DNA of 64,000 nucleotides. Origin: Burkholderiaceae bacterium (GTDB taxonomy: Bacteria; Pseudomonadota; Gammaproteobacteria; Burkholderiales; Burkholderiaceae_C). The stretch is taken from the NCBI GenBank assembly GCA_017992055.1, contig JAGOPK010000014.1:34700-98699 (forward strand), written 5' to 3'. The notes under the pieces were generated by a model that saw only the letters and a program-made list of their open reading frames with translations, made no database searches and had not been told where the DNA came from. The stretch's first letter is position 1. Every line of letters starts with the position of its first letter. This document shows, in pieces, positions 44,622 through 53,418 of the stretch. A program made the translations under genes and the position numbers.

Positions 44622-46076
44622 CTACTCCGGGATGCCGGCCAGCCGCGCCGCCGGCCGCCAGCGCTGCTCGGTGAGCTGGCGGAACTCGGCCTCGCGGCCC
44701 GGCCAGGGCGTCCAGTCGGCCATGCCCAGCCGGTAGTCGGGCTTGAGCTGCAGCAGGTGGCCCGCCGTGCGCCGCGCGCCATCGGCATCGCCCTTCAGCG
44801 CCAGCGCAATGGCCACGATGGCATGGTGGCCCGGCATCTGCGGATTGGCCACCAGGGCGCGGCGGCCCCAGTCCAGCGCCGCGTCGGCGTCGCCACTTTC
44901 CACCGCGCAGATGGCCAGGCCGTAATAGGCCTCGGCCAGCGGCTGGTAGACCGGCAGCTCCAGCGCCTGCAGCAGCAGCCGGCGGGCCTGGTCGATGTGG
45001 CCCAGGCCACGCTGCAGCACGCTCAGGCCGATGTAGGGCGCCGGGCTGCGCGGCGCCACCGCCAGCAGCCGCTCCAGATGGGCCTGGGCCGCCGGCCAGT
45101 CCTCGCGCCACTGGGCATCGGCGGCCAGGGTCTGCAGCGCGGCAACATTGTCCGGATCACGCTGCAGCACGGCACGTGCGCCCTGGGCGGCCTGGGCCAG
45201 CAGGGCCAGGGCACGGCCGTTGTCGGCGGTGAACTCGGTGGCCTGCAGCGCCAGGCTGACCGCCAGCTCTTCGATGGCCTTCAGATTGCCCGGCTCCAGC
45301 GCCAGCGCCTGGCGCGCCAGCGCCTCCACCTGCTGGTGGCGCTGCAGCGACTGCTGCTGCAGCGCCAGCGCGCGGGCACGCAGCAGCAGGTCGGCGGCCT
45401 GCGGCCGCTGCTGGCGCGTCTCGGCCTCGCGCGCGGCGGCCAGCACCATGCGCGGCGCCACGCTGATGCGCACGCGCGAGGTCACCTGGTCCTGCAGCGC
45501 AAACAGGTCGGTGGCCTTGCCTTCGAAGGTCTCGCTCCACAGCGTGCCGCCGGCGGCCGCATCCAGCAGCTGGGCGCTGACCCGCAGGCGCTCGCCACTG
45601 GCCATCAGCGCGCCCTGCAGCACGAAGCGCACCCGCGCCTGCCGGCCCAGCTGCTGCACCGTCAGGGCGGGCGGCGGCGCCGCAGACGTTGGCAACGACG
45701 GCGGTTGCGGCTGCCGCCAGGCCACGGCGCTGAGCGGCGGCACGATCACCGCCTCGGGGATGCGCGCCAGGTCGGCGGTCAGCGCCGCGGTCAGGCCATC
45801 GGCCACATAGTCGCGGGCCGCATCGCCGGAATGGTTGGCCAGCGGCAGCACCAGGATGGACACGGGATGCACCTGCACGGCCTCGGCCAGCGGCGCCGAG
45901 GCCGCTTCCGGCACCGCGCGCGACACCGTGCGGTAGAGCGTGACATAGCCGGCCAGGCCGCCCAGCACGGTGCCGATGCCCGCCACCACCACCAGCGGGC
46001 CACGCAGGCGCTGCACGGCCCGCAGCCCACGCGACACGCGCGGCCAGCGCGCCAGCGGCGCGTCCGAAGCCTCCAT
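44622..46076 (-). CDS. Membrane-anchored TolB-like/TPR protein
   Basis: A 484-residue protein with one N-terminal transmembrane segment (about 25-45). A FlgO/TolB-like domain ('SILVLPLANHSGDAARDYVADGLTAALTADL', about 70-200) follows, then a tetratricopeptide-repeat region (about 250-450). This is the C-terminal architecture of CadC- and adenylate-cyclase-type sensors, where a DNA-binding or cyclase domain precedes the membrane segment. Here that effector domain is absent, and only about 20 residues precede the helix. The function is unknown; it neighbours a histidine kinase cluster. Confidence 0.75.
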   Translation of the reverse strand: MEASDAPLARWPRVSRGLRAVQRLRGPLVVVAGIGTVLGGLAGYVTLYRTVSRAVPEAASAPLAEAVQVHPVSILVLPLANHSGDAARDYVADGLTAALTADLARIPEAVIVPPLSAVAWRQPQPPSLPTSAAPPPALTVQQLGRQARVRFVLQGALMASGERLRVSAQLLDAAAGGTLWSETFEGKATDLFALQDQVTSRVRISVAPRMVLAAAREAETRQQRPQAADLLLRARALALQQQSLQRHQQVEALARQALALEPGNLKAIEELAVSLALQATEFTADNGRALALLAQAAQGARAVLQRDPDNVAALQTLAADAQWREDWPAAQAHLERLLAVAPRSPAPYIGLSVLQRGLGHIDQARRLLLQALELPVYQPLAEAYYGLAICAVESGDADAALDWGRRALVANPQMPGHHAIVAIALALKGDADGARRTAGHLLQLKPDYRLGMADWTPWPGREAEFRQLTEQRWRPAARLAGIPE

Positions 46077-46194
46077 CGACGATCCTTCTGCCGAAGCGGT
46101 CTTGTGCGCCTGCAGCGCTGCCCACCCTGTGTGACCAAGCGTAACCCAGCGGGTCGGCCCGTCTTATCCCCAAGCCGGCGTGGCGATGCGTGGA

Positions 46195-47880
46195 TCAGAC
46201 ACACAGCGGCAGGCGCAGCCGCACCACGCTGCCGCCGCCGGGCCGCGGCGCAATGGCGATGTCGCCGGCATGGGCGCGCACCACCTGCTGGCAGATGGCC
46301 AGGCCCAGGCCGGTGCCGGGATGCTCGCTGCGCCGGTGCAGGCGCTGGAAGGGCTTGAACAGCCGCGGCAGCGCGCTGTCGGCAATGCCGATGCCGCGGT
46401 CGGCCACCTCGACCACCAGGCTGTCGCCGACCCGGCCCAGCGCCAGGCTGACCTCGGGCGGTCGGCCGGCGGCGGTGAACTTCAGCGCGTTGTCCAGCAG
46501 GTGGCCGAACAGCAGCACCAGCAGCGGCGCATGGCCGGCCAGCGGCGGCAATGCCGGCAACACACCGGACTGCAGCTCAGGCGGCAGGCTGATGCAGCGC
46601 CGCTGCTGCGGCGTCAGCCGGGCCAGCACGCGCTCCAGCACCTCGGCCAGCGCCACCGGCTGCGGCGGCGGCAGCTCGGTGTGCTGCACCTGCGAATACT
46701 GCAGCACATCGTCCAGCACCTGGCGCATGCGGCGGGCCTCGCCGATGGCCAGATCCAGCCACTGCTGCAGCGCCGGCGGCAGGGCCGCGCCGCCCTGCTG
46801 CTGCGCCAGGCCGCCGAACTGCAGGATGCCGTTCAGCGGCTCGCGCAGATCGTGCGAGGCCGCATGCACAAACTGCTGCAGGCCCTCGTTGGCCCGCTGC
46901 AGCGCGGCGGTGCGTTCGGCCAGGCGCTGGTGCTCCTCGCGCAACGCCGCCACGGCGCTGCTCAGCAGCAGCGGCGGCACCAGCACCGCGGCCACCGCCA
47001 GGTAGACGAAGGCCAGCTGCCAGCGCTCGGTCATCGGCGGCGGCACCAGCACGCCGCTGCCCAGGGCCAGGGCCACGCTCAGCGACAGCAGCAGGGTCAG
47101 CAAGGCCACTGCCGCCGGCGCCAGCAGCAGGGCCGCGGCCATCATCGGCAGCAGCATGTAGACGAAGGGATAGGGCATGTGCGCCATGCACAGCAGCGAC
47201 AGGCCGATGGCCAGCGGCGCCAGCACGGCCAGGCGGTGGTCGCTCAGCGCGGTGCGCGACTCGGCCCAGGGCGCGCCGATCAGCAGCAGGCCCAGCGGCA
47301 GGCCCGACACCGCGCCGATGGCCGCGCTCTCGAACCAGGCCAGCCAGACCAGGCCGCTGCCCGCATCGACCAGGCCCGAGGCCGGGCGCGGCGCCAGGCT
47401 CAGCGCCGCCAGCGTGGCCGCGGCCACCGCCGGCAGCAGGGCACCGCGCCACAGCAGGGCCAGCAGCAGGCGTGGCGACTGCATCGGCTGCTGCCGGCAG
47501 CGCTGGCCCTGCAGCAGCGCCGCGGCCAGCAGCACCTCCAGCAGATTGGGCGGCAGGTACTTCAGCGCCGCGGTCCAGTCGTCGCCGCCGGCCAGCACAT
47601 TGGCCAGCAGATTGCCCGCCACCATCGCCAGCAACAGGCCGGGCCACTGGCGCGCGGGCCGCTGCACCAGGGCCAGCACCACCAGCGCATTGGGATACCA
47701 GATGCTGGCAATGGACCCGGGCTGGCGCGTCAGCCAGATCGACAGCGCCGCCACCAGGGCATAGGCCAGGGCCAGGCCGAGCACCAGGGCCGAGAAGCGG
47801 CGCAGGTCGCCGGGACGGGCGCCGGCGCCGGCAGCACCGACACCGGCACCGATGGGCGGCACGCCGTCCGCCGGCCTCAC
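46195..47880 (-). CDS. MASE1-type membrane sensor histidine kinase
   Basis: A 561-residue histidine kinase. The N-terminal half (about 15-310) is an integral membrane MASE1-like sensor with about eight segments, including 'ASIWYPNALVVLALV'. A coiled-coil linker leads to the HisKA box 'FVHAASHDLREPLNGI' and a complete HATPase_c (N box 'LDNALKFT', G1 'DRGIGI', G2 'GTGLGLA'). The start is GTG 47880, overlapping the stop of the preceding sensor gene (GTGA). It probably phosphorylates the receiver encoded at 48805-49221. Confidence 0.9.
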   Translation of the reverse strand: MRPADGVPPIGAGVGAAGAGARPGDLRRFSALVLGLALAYALVAALSIWLTRQPGSIASIWYPNALVVLALVQRPARQWPGLLLAMVAGNLLANVLAGGDDWTAALKYLPPNLLEVLLAAALLQGQRCRQQPMQSPRLLLALLWRGALLPAVAAATLAALSLAPRPASGLVDAGSGLVWLAWFESAAIGAVSGLPLGLLLIGAPWAESRTALSDHRLAVLAPLAIGLSLLCMAHMPYPFVYMLLPMMAAALLLAPAAVALLTLLLSLSVALALGSGVLVPPPMTERWQLAFVYLAVAAVLVPPLLLSSAVAALREEHQRLAERTAALQRANEGLQQFVHAASHDLREPLNGILQFGGLAQQQGGAALPPALQQWLDLAIGEARRMRQVLDDVLQYSQVQHTELPPPQPVALAEVLERVLARLTPQQRRCISLPPELQSGVLPALPPLAGHAPLLVLLFGHLLDNALKFTAAGRPPEVSLALGRVGDSLVVEVADRGIGIADSALPRLFKPFQRLHRRSEHPGTGLGLAICQQVVRAHAGDIAIAPRPGGGSVVRLRLPLCV

Positions 47881-48842
47881 AAGGGCACCCGCCCGTCGGT
47901 CCGGCCGCGCCGCCACAGGCCCCAGCCGGCCAGGCCCAGGGCCAGGGCCAGCAGCAGCAGCGCCAACCGCGTGGCCCAGGGCGCATGGGCCGGTGTCTGC
48001 GCCCGCACCTCGGCGCCCAGCCAGTGGTCCAGCAGGGCCTGGCGCTCGTGCTGCGGCACAGCACGCAGGCCGCGGTCGACGATCTCCACCAGCTCGGGCC
48101 AGTCCGAGCGCACGGCAAAGCTCAGCGTGTAGTCAAAGCCCACCGGACCGTCGACGCGCAGCGCCGCCAGCGCCGGCCGGCTGCGGCGCAGATGGGTCGC
48201 GCTGGCCACGTCGGCCACCGCCGCCTGCACCTGGCCGCTGGCCAGCGCGGCCAGCACCTGGCCGTCGTCGGGCAGGGCCTGCCACAGCACGGCCGGATGG
48301 CGCTGGCGCAGCACGGCCTCGGCCGCATAGCCCTGGCCGATGGCCACCTTCTGGCCGGCCAGGGCCTGCAACGGCTGCGCCGCGTCGGACGGGCGGCGCA
48401 GCAGCACCGCCGGCACCGTGACATAGGGCTGGGAAAAGCGCAGATAGGCCGCCCGCTCCGGCGTCGGCCGCAGCGAGGACAGCAGGTCCACGCGCCGCTC
48501 GCGGGCCGCCTGCAGCAGCGGCGCCAGGGCCTGCGCCGGCTCCTCGCGCAGCACCAGGCCGGTGTGGCGCTGCACCGCCCGCAGCATCTGCAGCGACAGG
48601 CCGTCGAGCCGGCCGTCCGGATGGCGGAAGATGAAAGGGGGATAGTCGGACTCGGGGCCGAAGCGCACCGCCTGGCCGGCCAGCCAGCCGCGCTGGGCCG
48701 GCGTCAGCGGCTCGGCCGCGACGGCCGCGGCCGGCAGCACGCACAGCAGCAGCGCCAGCACAGGCCACAGCGCCAACGCGGGCAGCAGCCGGCCGCAGCG
48801 GCCTTCAGCCCTGGCGGCACAGGGCAAGGGCGCTGTCGGCAT
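47877..48842 (-). CDS. Membrane-tethered periplasmic binding-type sensor (SBP_bac_3)
   Basis: A 321-residue protein with a signal peptide or anchor (about 18-43) and a complete amino-acid-binding-protein-like domain (about 50-275: 'ESDYPPFIFRHPDGRLDGLSLQMLRAV', 'RFSQPYVTVPAVLLRRP', 'GQGYAAEAVL'). A C-terminal transmembrane helix (about 290-308) ends in a short basic tail. This is the sensory front of a BvgS-type kinase, but the gene stops right after the membrane helix. The next gene encodes a kinase with its own membrane sensor. It overlaps the receiver gene by 38 bases. Confidence 0.85.
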   Translation of the reverse strand: MPTAPLPCAARAEGRCGRLLPALALWPVLALLLCVLPAAAVAAEPLTPAQRGWLAGQAVRFGPESDYPPFIFRHPDGRLDGLSLQMLRAVQRHTGLVLREEPAQALAPLLQAARERRVDLLSSLRPTPERAAYLRFSQPYVTVPAVLLRRPSDAAQPLQALAGQKVAIGQGYAAEAVLRQRHPAVLWQALPDDGQVLAALASGQVQAAVADVASATHLRRSRPALAALRVDGPVGFDYTLSFAVRSDWPELVEIVDRGLRAVPQHERQALLDHWLGAEVRAQTPAHAPWATRLALLLLALALGLAGWGLWRRGRTDGRVPL

Positions 48843-49221
48843 CGAGCGGCTTGGTCACATAGGCCTGCACGCAGGCATGGCGCTGGGCGCGCACGCGGTC
48901 GGCCGGGTCGGGCGACGAGGTCAGCATGGCCACCGGCGCCTGGCGGGCCTGCGTCTGGGCCCGGTTCCGGGCCTGCATCCGGGCCTCGTAGGCGTCGAGG
49001 AACTCGAAGCCGTCCATGCCCGGCATGTTGATGTCCAGCAGGATCAGGTCGACCGCCGCACCCTCGGGGCCGTCCAGGTACTGCAAGGCCTCGCGCGCCG
49101 AGCCGAAGGGCAGCAGGCGCTGCACCTGGCCGGTGCCTTCGAGCATGATGCGGGCGAACAGCAGGTCCAGTTCGCTGTCGTCAATGACCATCACCGTGTG
49201 CGGCATGCGGGAGGCGGGCAT
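48805..49221 (-). CDS. CheY-like single-domain response regulator
   Basis: A 138-residue receiver domain without an output domain. The acidic pair is in 'VMVIDDSELD', the phospho-acceptor Asp in 'LILLDINMPGMDGFE', the switch Thr in 'AMLTSS' and the Lys in 'VTKPL'. It is the first gene of the receiver / periplasmic sensor / kinase operon. ATG 49221 is taken; ATG 49206, five codons in, is an alternative. Signal output would be by protein interaction or a phosphorelay. Confidence 0.9.
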   Translation of the reverse strand: MPASRMPHTVMVIDDSELDLLFARIMLEGTGQVQRLLPFGSAREALQYLDGPEGAAVDLILLDINMPGMDGFEFLDAYEARMQARNRAQTQARQAPVAMLTSSPDPADRVRAQRHACVQAYVTKPLDADSALALCRQG

Positions 49222-49482
49222 TGCGCCCGAGGCACGGGGCCGTACTGCTGGCCGAAGCACGTATTACAAGGCATGCACGGGCCTGACCACAACCGCTGCA
49301 GTCCCGCGCAGGCCTTTGCGCCCCCGGTGTTAGCATGATTTGGTGATGCCGATTCGCACCGTCGCCGATCCGCGCGTGACCCTGGTTTCGGCGCGGCGGC
49401 GCTATTTCATGCGCCTGCATCACAGCGGCCCACCGCCGGCAGCGAGCCTGCTCTCGCCCCGTCCTGCACTGCAAGCCGCCCC

Positions 49483-51210
49483 ATGTCCACGCCCGCCCCA
49501 CCCGTCCCGCCCGCCAAGCCTGCGCATGCCGGCCTCGCGCTGCAGCCCTTCCGCCCACGCCTGATCTCGGCCCTGGCGGGCTATCACCGCGGCCGCTTCG
49601 TGGCCGACCTGGGCGCCGGCATCACCGTCGGCATCGTCGCCCTGCCGCTGGCCATGGCCTTTGCCATCGCCGCCGGCGTCAAGCCCGAGGCCGGCCTGGT
49701 GACGGCCATCATCGCCGGCTTCCTGATCTCGGCGCTGGGCGGCTCGCAGGTGCAGATCGGCGGGCCGGCCGGCGCCTTCATCGTGGTGGTCTACGGCATC
49801 ATCGAGCGCCATGGCCTGGCCAATCTGCTGATCGCCACCTCGCTGGCCGGCGTGCTGCTGTTCGTGATGGGCTGGCTCAGGCTGGGCGCCCTGGTGCGCT
49901 ACATCCCGGTGTCCATCGTCATCGGCTTCACCAACGGCATCGCGGTGCTGATCGCGCTGAGCCAGGTCAAGGACCTGCTGGGCCTGGCGGTGGACAAGAT
50001 GCCGGGCGACTTCTTCAGCCAGCTGGCGGTGATCGCCGCCAAGCTGCACACCATCAACCCCTGGGCGGTGGCCGTGGGCCTGGCCTGCCTGGGCCTGGTG
50101 GTGCTGTGGCCCAAGTCCTACACCATGCCCATGGCCAGCGAGCGCCCCGCGGGCTGGCTGGACCACGCGCGGCGCTGGGCCGCCCATGTGCCGGGCACCA
50201 TCGTCGCGCTGGTGCTGGCCACGCTGGCCACGCTGGCCCTGGGCCTGCCGCTGGAGACCATCGGCAGCCGCTTCGGCGGCATTCCGCAGACGCTGCCGGC
50301 CTTTGCCCTGCCCGACTTCAGCTGGGCCTCGGCCAAGCTGCTGCTGATCCCGACGCTGACCATTGCCCTGCTCGGCGCCATCGAGTCGCTGCTGTGCGCC
50401 CGCGTGGCCGACAACCTGGCGCCGCAGCATCCGCGCCACGACCCCAACCAGGAGCTGATGGCCCAGGGCCTGGCCAACCTGGTGACGCCGTTTTTCGGCG
50501 GCATCCCGGCCACCGGCACCATCGCCCGCACGGTGACCAATGTGCGCGCCGGCGCGGCCACGCCGGTGGCCGGCATCGTGCATGCGGCCACGCTGCTGCT
50601 GATCATGCTGGTGGCCGCACCGCTGGCCCTGCATGTGCCGCTGGCGGCGCTGGCCGGCATCCTGATGTTCGTGGCCTGGAACATGGGCGAGTGGCGCGAG
50701 TTCGCGCGGCTCAGGCACTTTCTGCTGCCCTACCGCGCCACGCTGCTGGGCACTTTTGTGCTGACGGTGGTGTTCGACCTGACGGTGGCGGTGGAGGTCG
50801 GCCTGCTGATGGCCTGCGGCTTCTTCATCTGGCGCATGGGCACGCTGTTCTCGGTGCAGCCGCACGACCCTTCAGGCCCGCTGCCGCCCGGCGTGGCGGC
50901 CTTCGAGCTGTATGGCGCGCTGTTCTTCGGCGCGGTCGGCAAGATCGAGGCCTTGCCGGCGCAGATTCCCGAGGGCACGCGCGCCGTGGTGCTGGAGATG
51001 CACCGGCTGATCTCGATGGACACCTCGGGCCTGGATGCGCTGCGCCAGCTGCATGCGGCGCTGCAACGGCGCGGCATCGCCCTGGTGCTGGCCCATGTCA
51101 ATGCCCAGCCGCTGGGGCTGATGCGGCGCTCGGGCTTCGAGGCCGAACTGGGCGCCGACCAGATCGTGCCCGGCGTGGTCGACGCGGCGGCGGCGCTGCA
51201 CCGGCCCTGA
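49483..51210 (+). CDS. SulP family anion transporter with STAS domain
   Basis: A 575-residue SulP/SLC26-type transporter. The N-terminal part carries about 10-12 transmembrane segments, with 'GITVGIVALPLAMAFAIAAGV', 'GGSQVQIGGPAGAFIVVV' and 'GFTNGIAVLIALSQVKDLLG'. The C-terminal cytoplasmic STAS domain (about 455-570) includes 'EMHRLISMDTSGLDALRQLH'. Substrates of the family are sulfate, bicarbonate or dicarboxylates; none can be assigned here. It lies 261 bases from the divergent receiver gene. Confidence 0.93.
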   Translation: MSTPAPPVPPAKPAHAGLALQPFRPRLISALAGYHRGRFVADLGAGITVGIVALPLAMAFAIAAGVKPEAGLVTAIIAGFLISALGGSQVQIGGPAGAFIVVVYGIIERHGLANLLIATSLAGVLLFVMGWLRLGALVRYIPVSIVIGFTNGIAVLIALSQVKDLLGLAVDKMPGDFFSQLAVIAAKLHTINPWAVAVGLACLGLVVLWPKSYTMPMASERPAGWLDHARRWAAHVPGTIVALVLATLATLALGLPLETIGSRFGGIPQTLPAFALPDFSWASAKLLLIPTLTIALLGAIESLLCARVADNLAPQHPRHDPNQELMAQGLANLVTPFFGGIPATGTIARTVTNVRAGAATPVAGIVHAATLLLIMLVAAPLALHVPLAALAGILMFVAWNMGEWREFARLRHFLLPYRATLLGTFVLTVVFDLTVAVEVGLLMACGFFIWRMGTLFSVQPHDPSGPLPPGVAAFELYGALFFGAVGKIEALPAQIPEGTRAVVLEMHRLISMDTSGLDALRQLHAALQRRGIALVLAHVNAQPLGLMRRSGFEAELGADQIVPGVVDAAAALHRP

Positions 51211-51216
51211 CCAGGC

Positions 51217-52179
51217 TCAGCCCAGGCTCAGCCCGATCAGACCCAGCCACAGCGACTGCGCCTCGGGCTCGCGCAGCATCTCGCCCACCGACGGCGCCGC
51301 GCCGGCCCCGCGGGCCGCGGCCAGCCGGCTGCGCAGCCGCTGCAGGGCCGCCAGCGGCTCGCCCTCGGGCAGCCGGGCATGCAGGCCGCGCAGGTCCCGG
51401 CGCAGCGCTTGCAGATGGGCCGTGGTCCAGGGGCCGTCGGCGATCTGGCTGGCATGGGCCAGCAGGGTCTGCACGGCCTGGGCCAGCGTGCGCCGACGGC
51501 CCGGCACCGGCTGAGCCGGCGGGCTGGCCGCCAGCACCGCCACCGGCTCGCGGCTGCCGCCGGCGATGGCCGCCGCGGCCAGGGCCAGGTGGTGGCCACG
51601 CTCGCTCTTGCTGCGGCTGTCCAGCAGCAGGTCGAAGCGCCGTGCCCAACGGCCGGCCAGGTCCAGCAGGGCCTGGGGCGGGCCCTGCAGCAGTTCGAGC
51701 TCGAGCTCGGCAATCGGCTGCTGCAGGCCGCCGGCACGCAGCCGGCCCAGGTCCAGCGCCAGCTCGATGCGCGCGCCCTGGTGGCGCACCACGCGCAGCG
51801 TGCGCTGCACCTCGGTGGCATAGCGCTCGACCAGCGGCGGCTGCCCGGCCTGCTCCAGCAGCCGCTGCAGCGCCTCGCCGGCCGGCGTGCCGCGGTGGCG
51901 GCCGGCATCGAGGACCGGGCTGCGCCGCCCGGGCAGCACCTGGTTGTGCTCCAGCCGGTGCAGGGCCGTGGCGCCCTGGGCCTTCAGCGTCTGCACCCAC
52001 TGCTCGCCCTCGCGGCGCAGACGCAGCGCCATGCGGGCGGCCGCCAGCCGCTGGTCCGGCGTGTCGTAGTAGCGGGCGGCCAGCGCCAGGCGCCGCGCGC
52101 TGGACGTGGCCAGCGCACGCTGCAGGGCCGACAGGCGCTCGGCCGGGATGCGGAACTTCAGCTCGATTTCCTGGGACAT
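51217..52179 (-). CDS. CYTH domain protein with shortened CHAD region
   Basis: A 320-residue protein. The N-terminal CYTH/triphosphate-tunnel domain (about 1-195) begins with the diagnostic E-x-E-x-K motif (EIELKF) and has 'YYDTPDQRL' and 'RLRREGEQWVQTLK'. It probably hydrolyses inorganic triphosphate or a related compound. The remaining 120 residues resemble the start of a CHAD domain ('HLQALRRDLRGLHARL') but are too short for the full helical bundle of about 280 residues. ATG 52179 was chosen because CYTH starts right there. Confidence 0.85.
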   Translation of the reverse strand: MSQEIELKFRIPAERLSALQRALATSSARRLALAARYYDTPDQRLAAARMALRLRREGEQWVQTLKAQGATALHRLEHNQVLPGRRSPVLDAGRHRGTPAGEALQRLLEQAGQPPLVERYATEVQRTLRVVRHQGARIELALDLGRLRAGGLQQPIAELELELLQGPPQALLDLAGRWARRFDLLLDSRSKSERGHHLALAAAAIAGGSREPVAVLAASPPAQPVPGRRRTLAQAVQTLLAHASQIADGPWTTAHLQALRRDLRGLHARLPEGEPLAALQRLRSRLAAARGAGAAPSVGEMLREPEAQSLWLGLIGLSLG

Positions 52180-52223
52180 CGGCGCATGCTGCCATGCCCT
52201 GCGGACCGGCCCGTCCGGCGGGC

Positions 52224-52237
52224 TAAAATTGCGGGTT
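52224..52237 (+). promoter_or_regulatory. Promoter-like element before DUF3460-scpA
   Basis: TAAAAT at 52224-52229 is followed by TGCGGGTT. The same arrangement precedes metG and rdgC. There is no recognisable -35 hexamer at the expected distance. Confidence 0.45.
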
Positions 52238-52306
52238 GACCCGGGGACGAGCCCGGCTCGCTGCAGCCGTCTCCCCATCCGCCCCCAACCTCTGCCCCAA
52301 GCCGCC

Positions 52307-52516
52307 ATGCCGCTCTTCTGGAAGCCCTACCAGTCCGAAGCCACGCAGTTCATCAACGAGCTGAAGGCCAAGAAGCCCACGCTGGAGGCCGAGCAGCGCG
52401 CCGGCCGCGCCCTGCTGTGGGACCGCGAGCAGGACCGCGAGGCCGGCGCCGAGTTCAAGGCCGCGCGCGTGCCCCAGGGCGCCTACGTCTACTTCGGCCG
52501 GCCCAAGACGCGCTGA
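52307..52516 (+). CDS. DUF3460 family small protein
   Basis: A 69-residue protein beginning 'MPLFWKPYQSEATQFIN', matching DUF3460 over its full length. It is a small acidic/basic helical protein restricted to betaproteobacteria and usually found directly upstream of scpA, as here. No function is established. The frame is open upstream, but ATG 52307 is where the conserved sequence begins. The scpA start lies 20 bases after the stop, so the two genes are very likely co-transcribed. Confidence 0.88.
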   Translation: MPLFWKPYQSEATQFINELKAKKPTLEAEQRAGRALLWDREQDREAGAEFKAARVPQGAYVYFGRPKTR

Positions 52517-52536
52517 TCGCGCCGCGGCCGCCGGCC

Positions 52537-53385
52537 ATGAGCGACACCCTGCCCGGCGACGCCGCGCGCGCGGCGACCGACAGCGATGCGCTGCCGGTCG
52601 ATCATGTGGCCGTGGCACGGCTGTATGGCGAACCGCTGTTCGCCATGCCGCAGGACCTGTACATCCCGCCGGATGCGCTGGAGGTCTTTCTGGAGGCCTT
52701 CGAAGGCCCGCTGGACCTGCTGCTGTACCTGATCCGCAAGCAGAACTTCAACATCCTCGACATCCCGCTGGCCGATGTGACGCGCCAGTACCTGGCCTAT
52801 GTCGACCAGATCCGCACGCACAACCTGGAGCTGGCCAGCGAATACCTGCTGATGGCGGCGATGCTGATCGAGATCAAGTCGCGCATGCTGCTGCCGGTGA
52901 AGAAGACCGAGGACGGCCAGGACGGCCCCGATCCCCGCGCCGAGCTGGTGCGGCGCCTGCTGGAATACGAGCAGATGAAGCTGGCCGCCGCCGGCCTGGA
53001 CCGGCTGCCGGTGATCGGCCGCGACTTCCTGCGCGCCCAGGTGCACATCGAGCAGAGCCTGAAGCCGCGCTTTCCCGATGTGGAAGTGGCCGACCTCAGT
53101 GCCGCCTGGGCCGACATCCTCAAGCGCGCCCGGCTCAACCAGCACCACCGCATCAGCCGCGAGCAGCTGAGCGTGCGCGAGCACATGAGCCTGGTGCTGC
53201 GCACGCTGCAGGGCCAGCGTTTTGTCGAGTTCCAGGACCTGTTCGACGTGCAGCGCGGCACGGCGGTGATGGTGGTGACCTTCATCGCCATGCTGGAGCT
53301 GGCGCGCGAGCGCCTGCTGGAGATCACCCAGGCCGAGGCCTTTGCGCCGATCTACGTGCGCCTGGCCTACCAGCCCGCCGCCTGA
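52537..53385 (+). CDS. scpA: Segregation and condensation protein A
   Basis: A 282-residue ScpA kleisin. The N-terminal helical domain has 'FEGPLDLLLYLIRKQNFNILDIPLADVTRQY', the family signature, followed by 'ELASEYLLMAAMLIEIKSRMLLP'. The C-terminal winged helix ends with 'EAFAPIYVRL'. ScpA bridges SMC heads and works with ScpB in chromosome condensation. scpB is not in the adjacent position. ATG 52537 was chosen over upstream in-frame starts that overlap the DUF3460 gene. Confidence 0.96.
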   Translation: MSDTLPGDAARAATDSDALPVDHVAVARLYGEPLFAMPQDLYIPPDALEVFLEAFEGPLDLLLYLIRKQNFNILDIPLADVTRQYLAYVDQIRTHNLELASEYLLMAAMLIEIKSRMLLPVKKTEDGQDGPDPRAELVRRLLEYEQMKLAAAGLDRLPVIGRDFLRAQVHIEQSLKPRFPDVEVADLSAAWADILKRARLNQHHRISREQLSVREHMSLVLRTLQGQRFVEFQDLFDVQRGTAVMVVTFIAMLELARERLLEITQAEAFAPIYVRLAYQPAA

Positions 53386-53418
53386 CGGGCCATCCGAGGT
53401 GGCTGCTGACGGGGCCGG

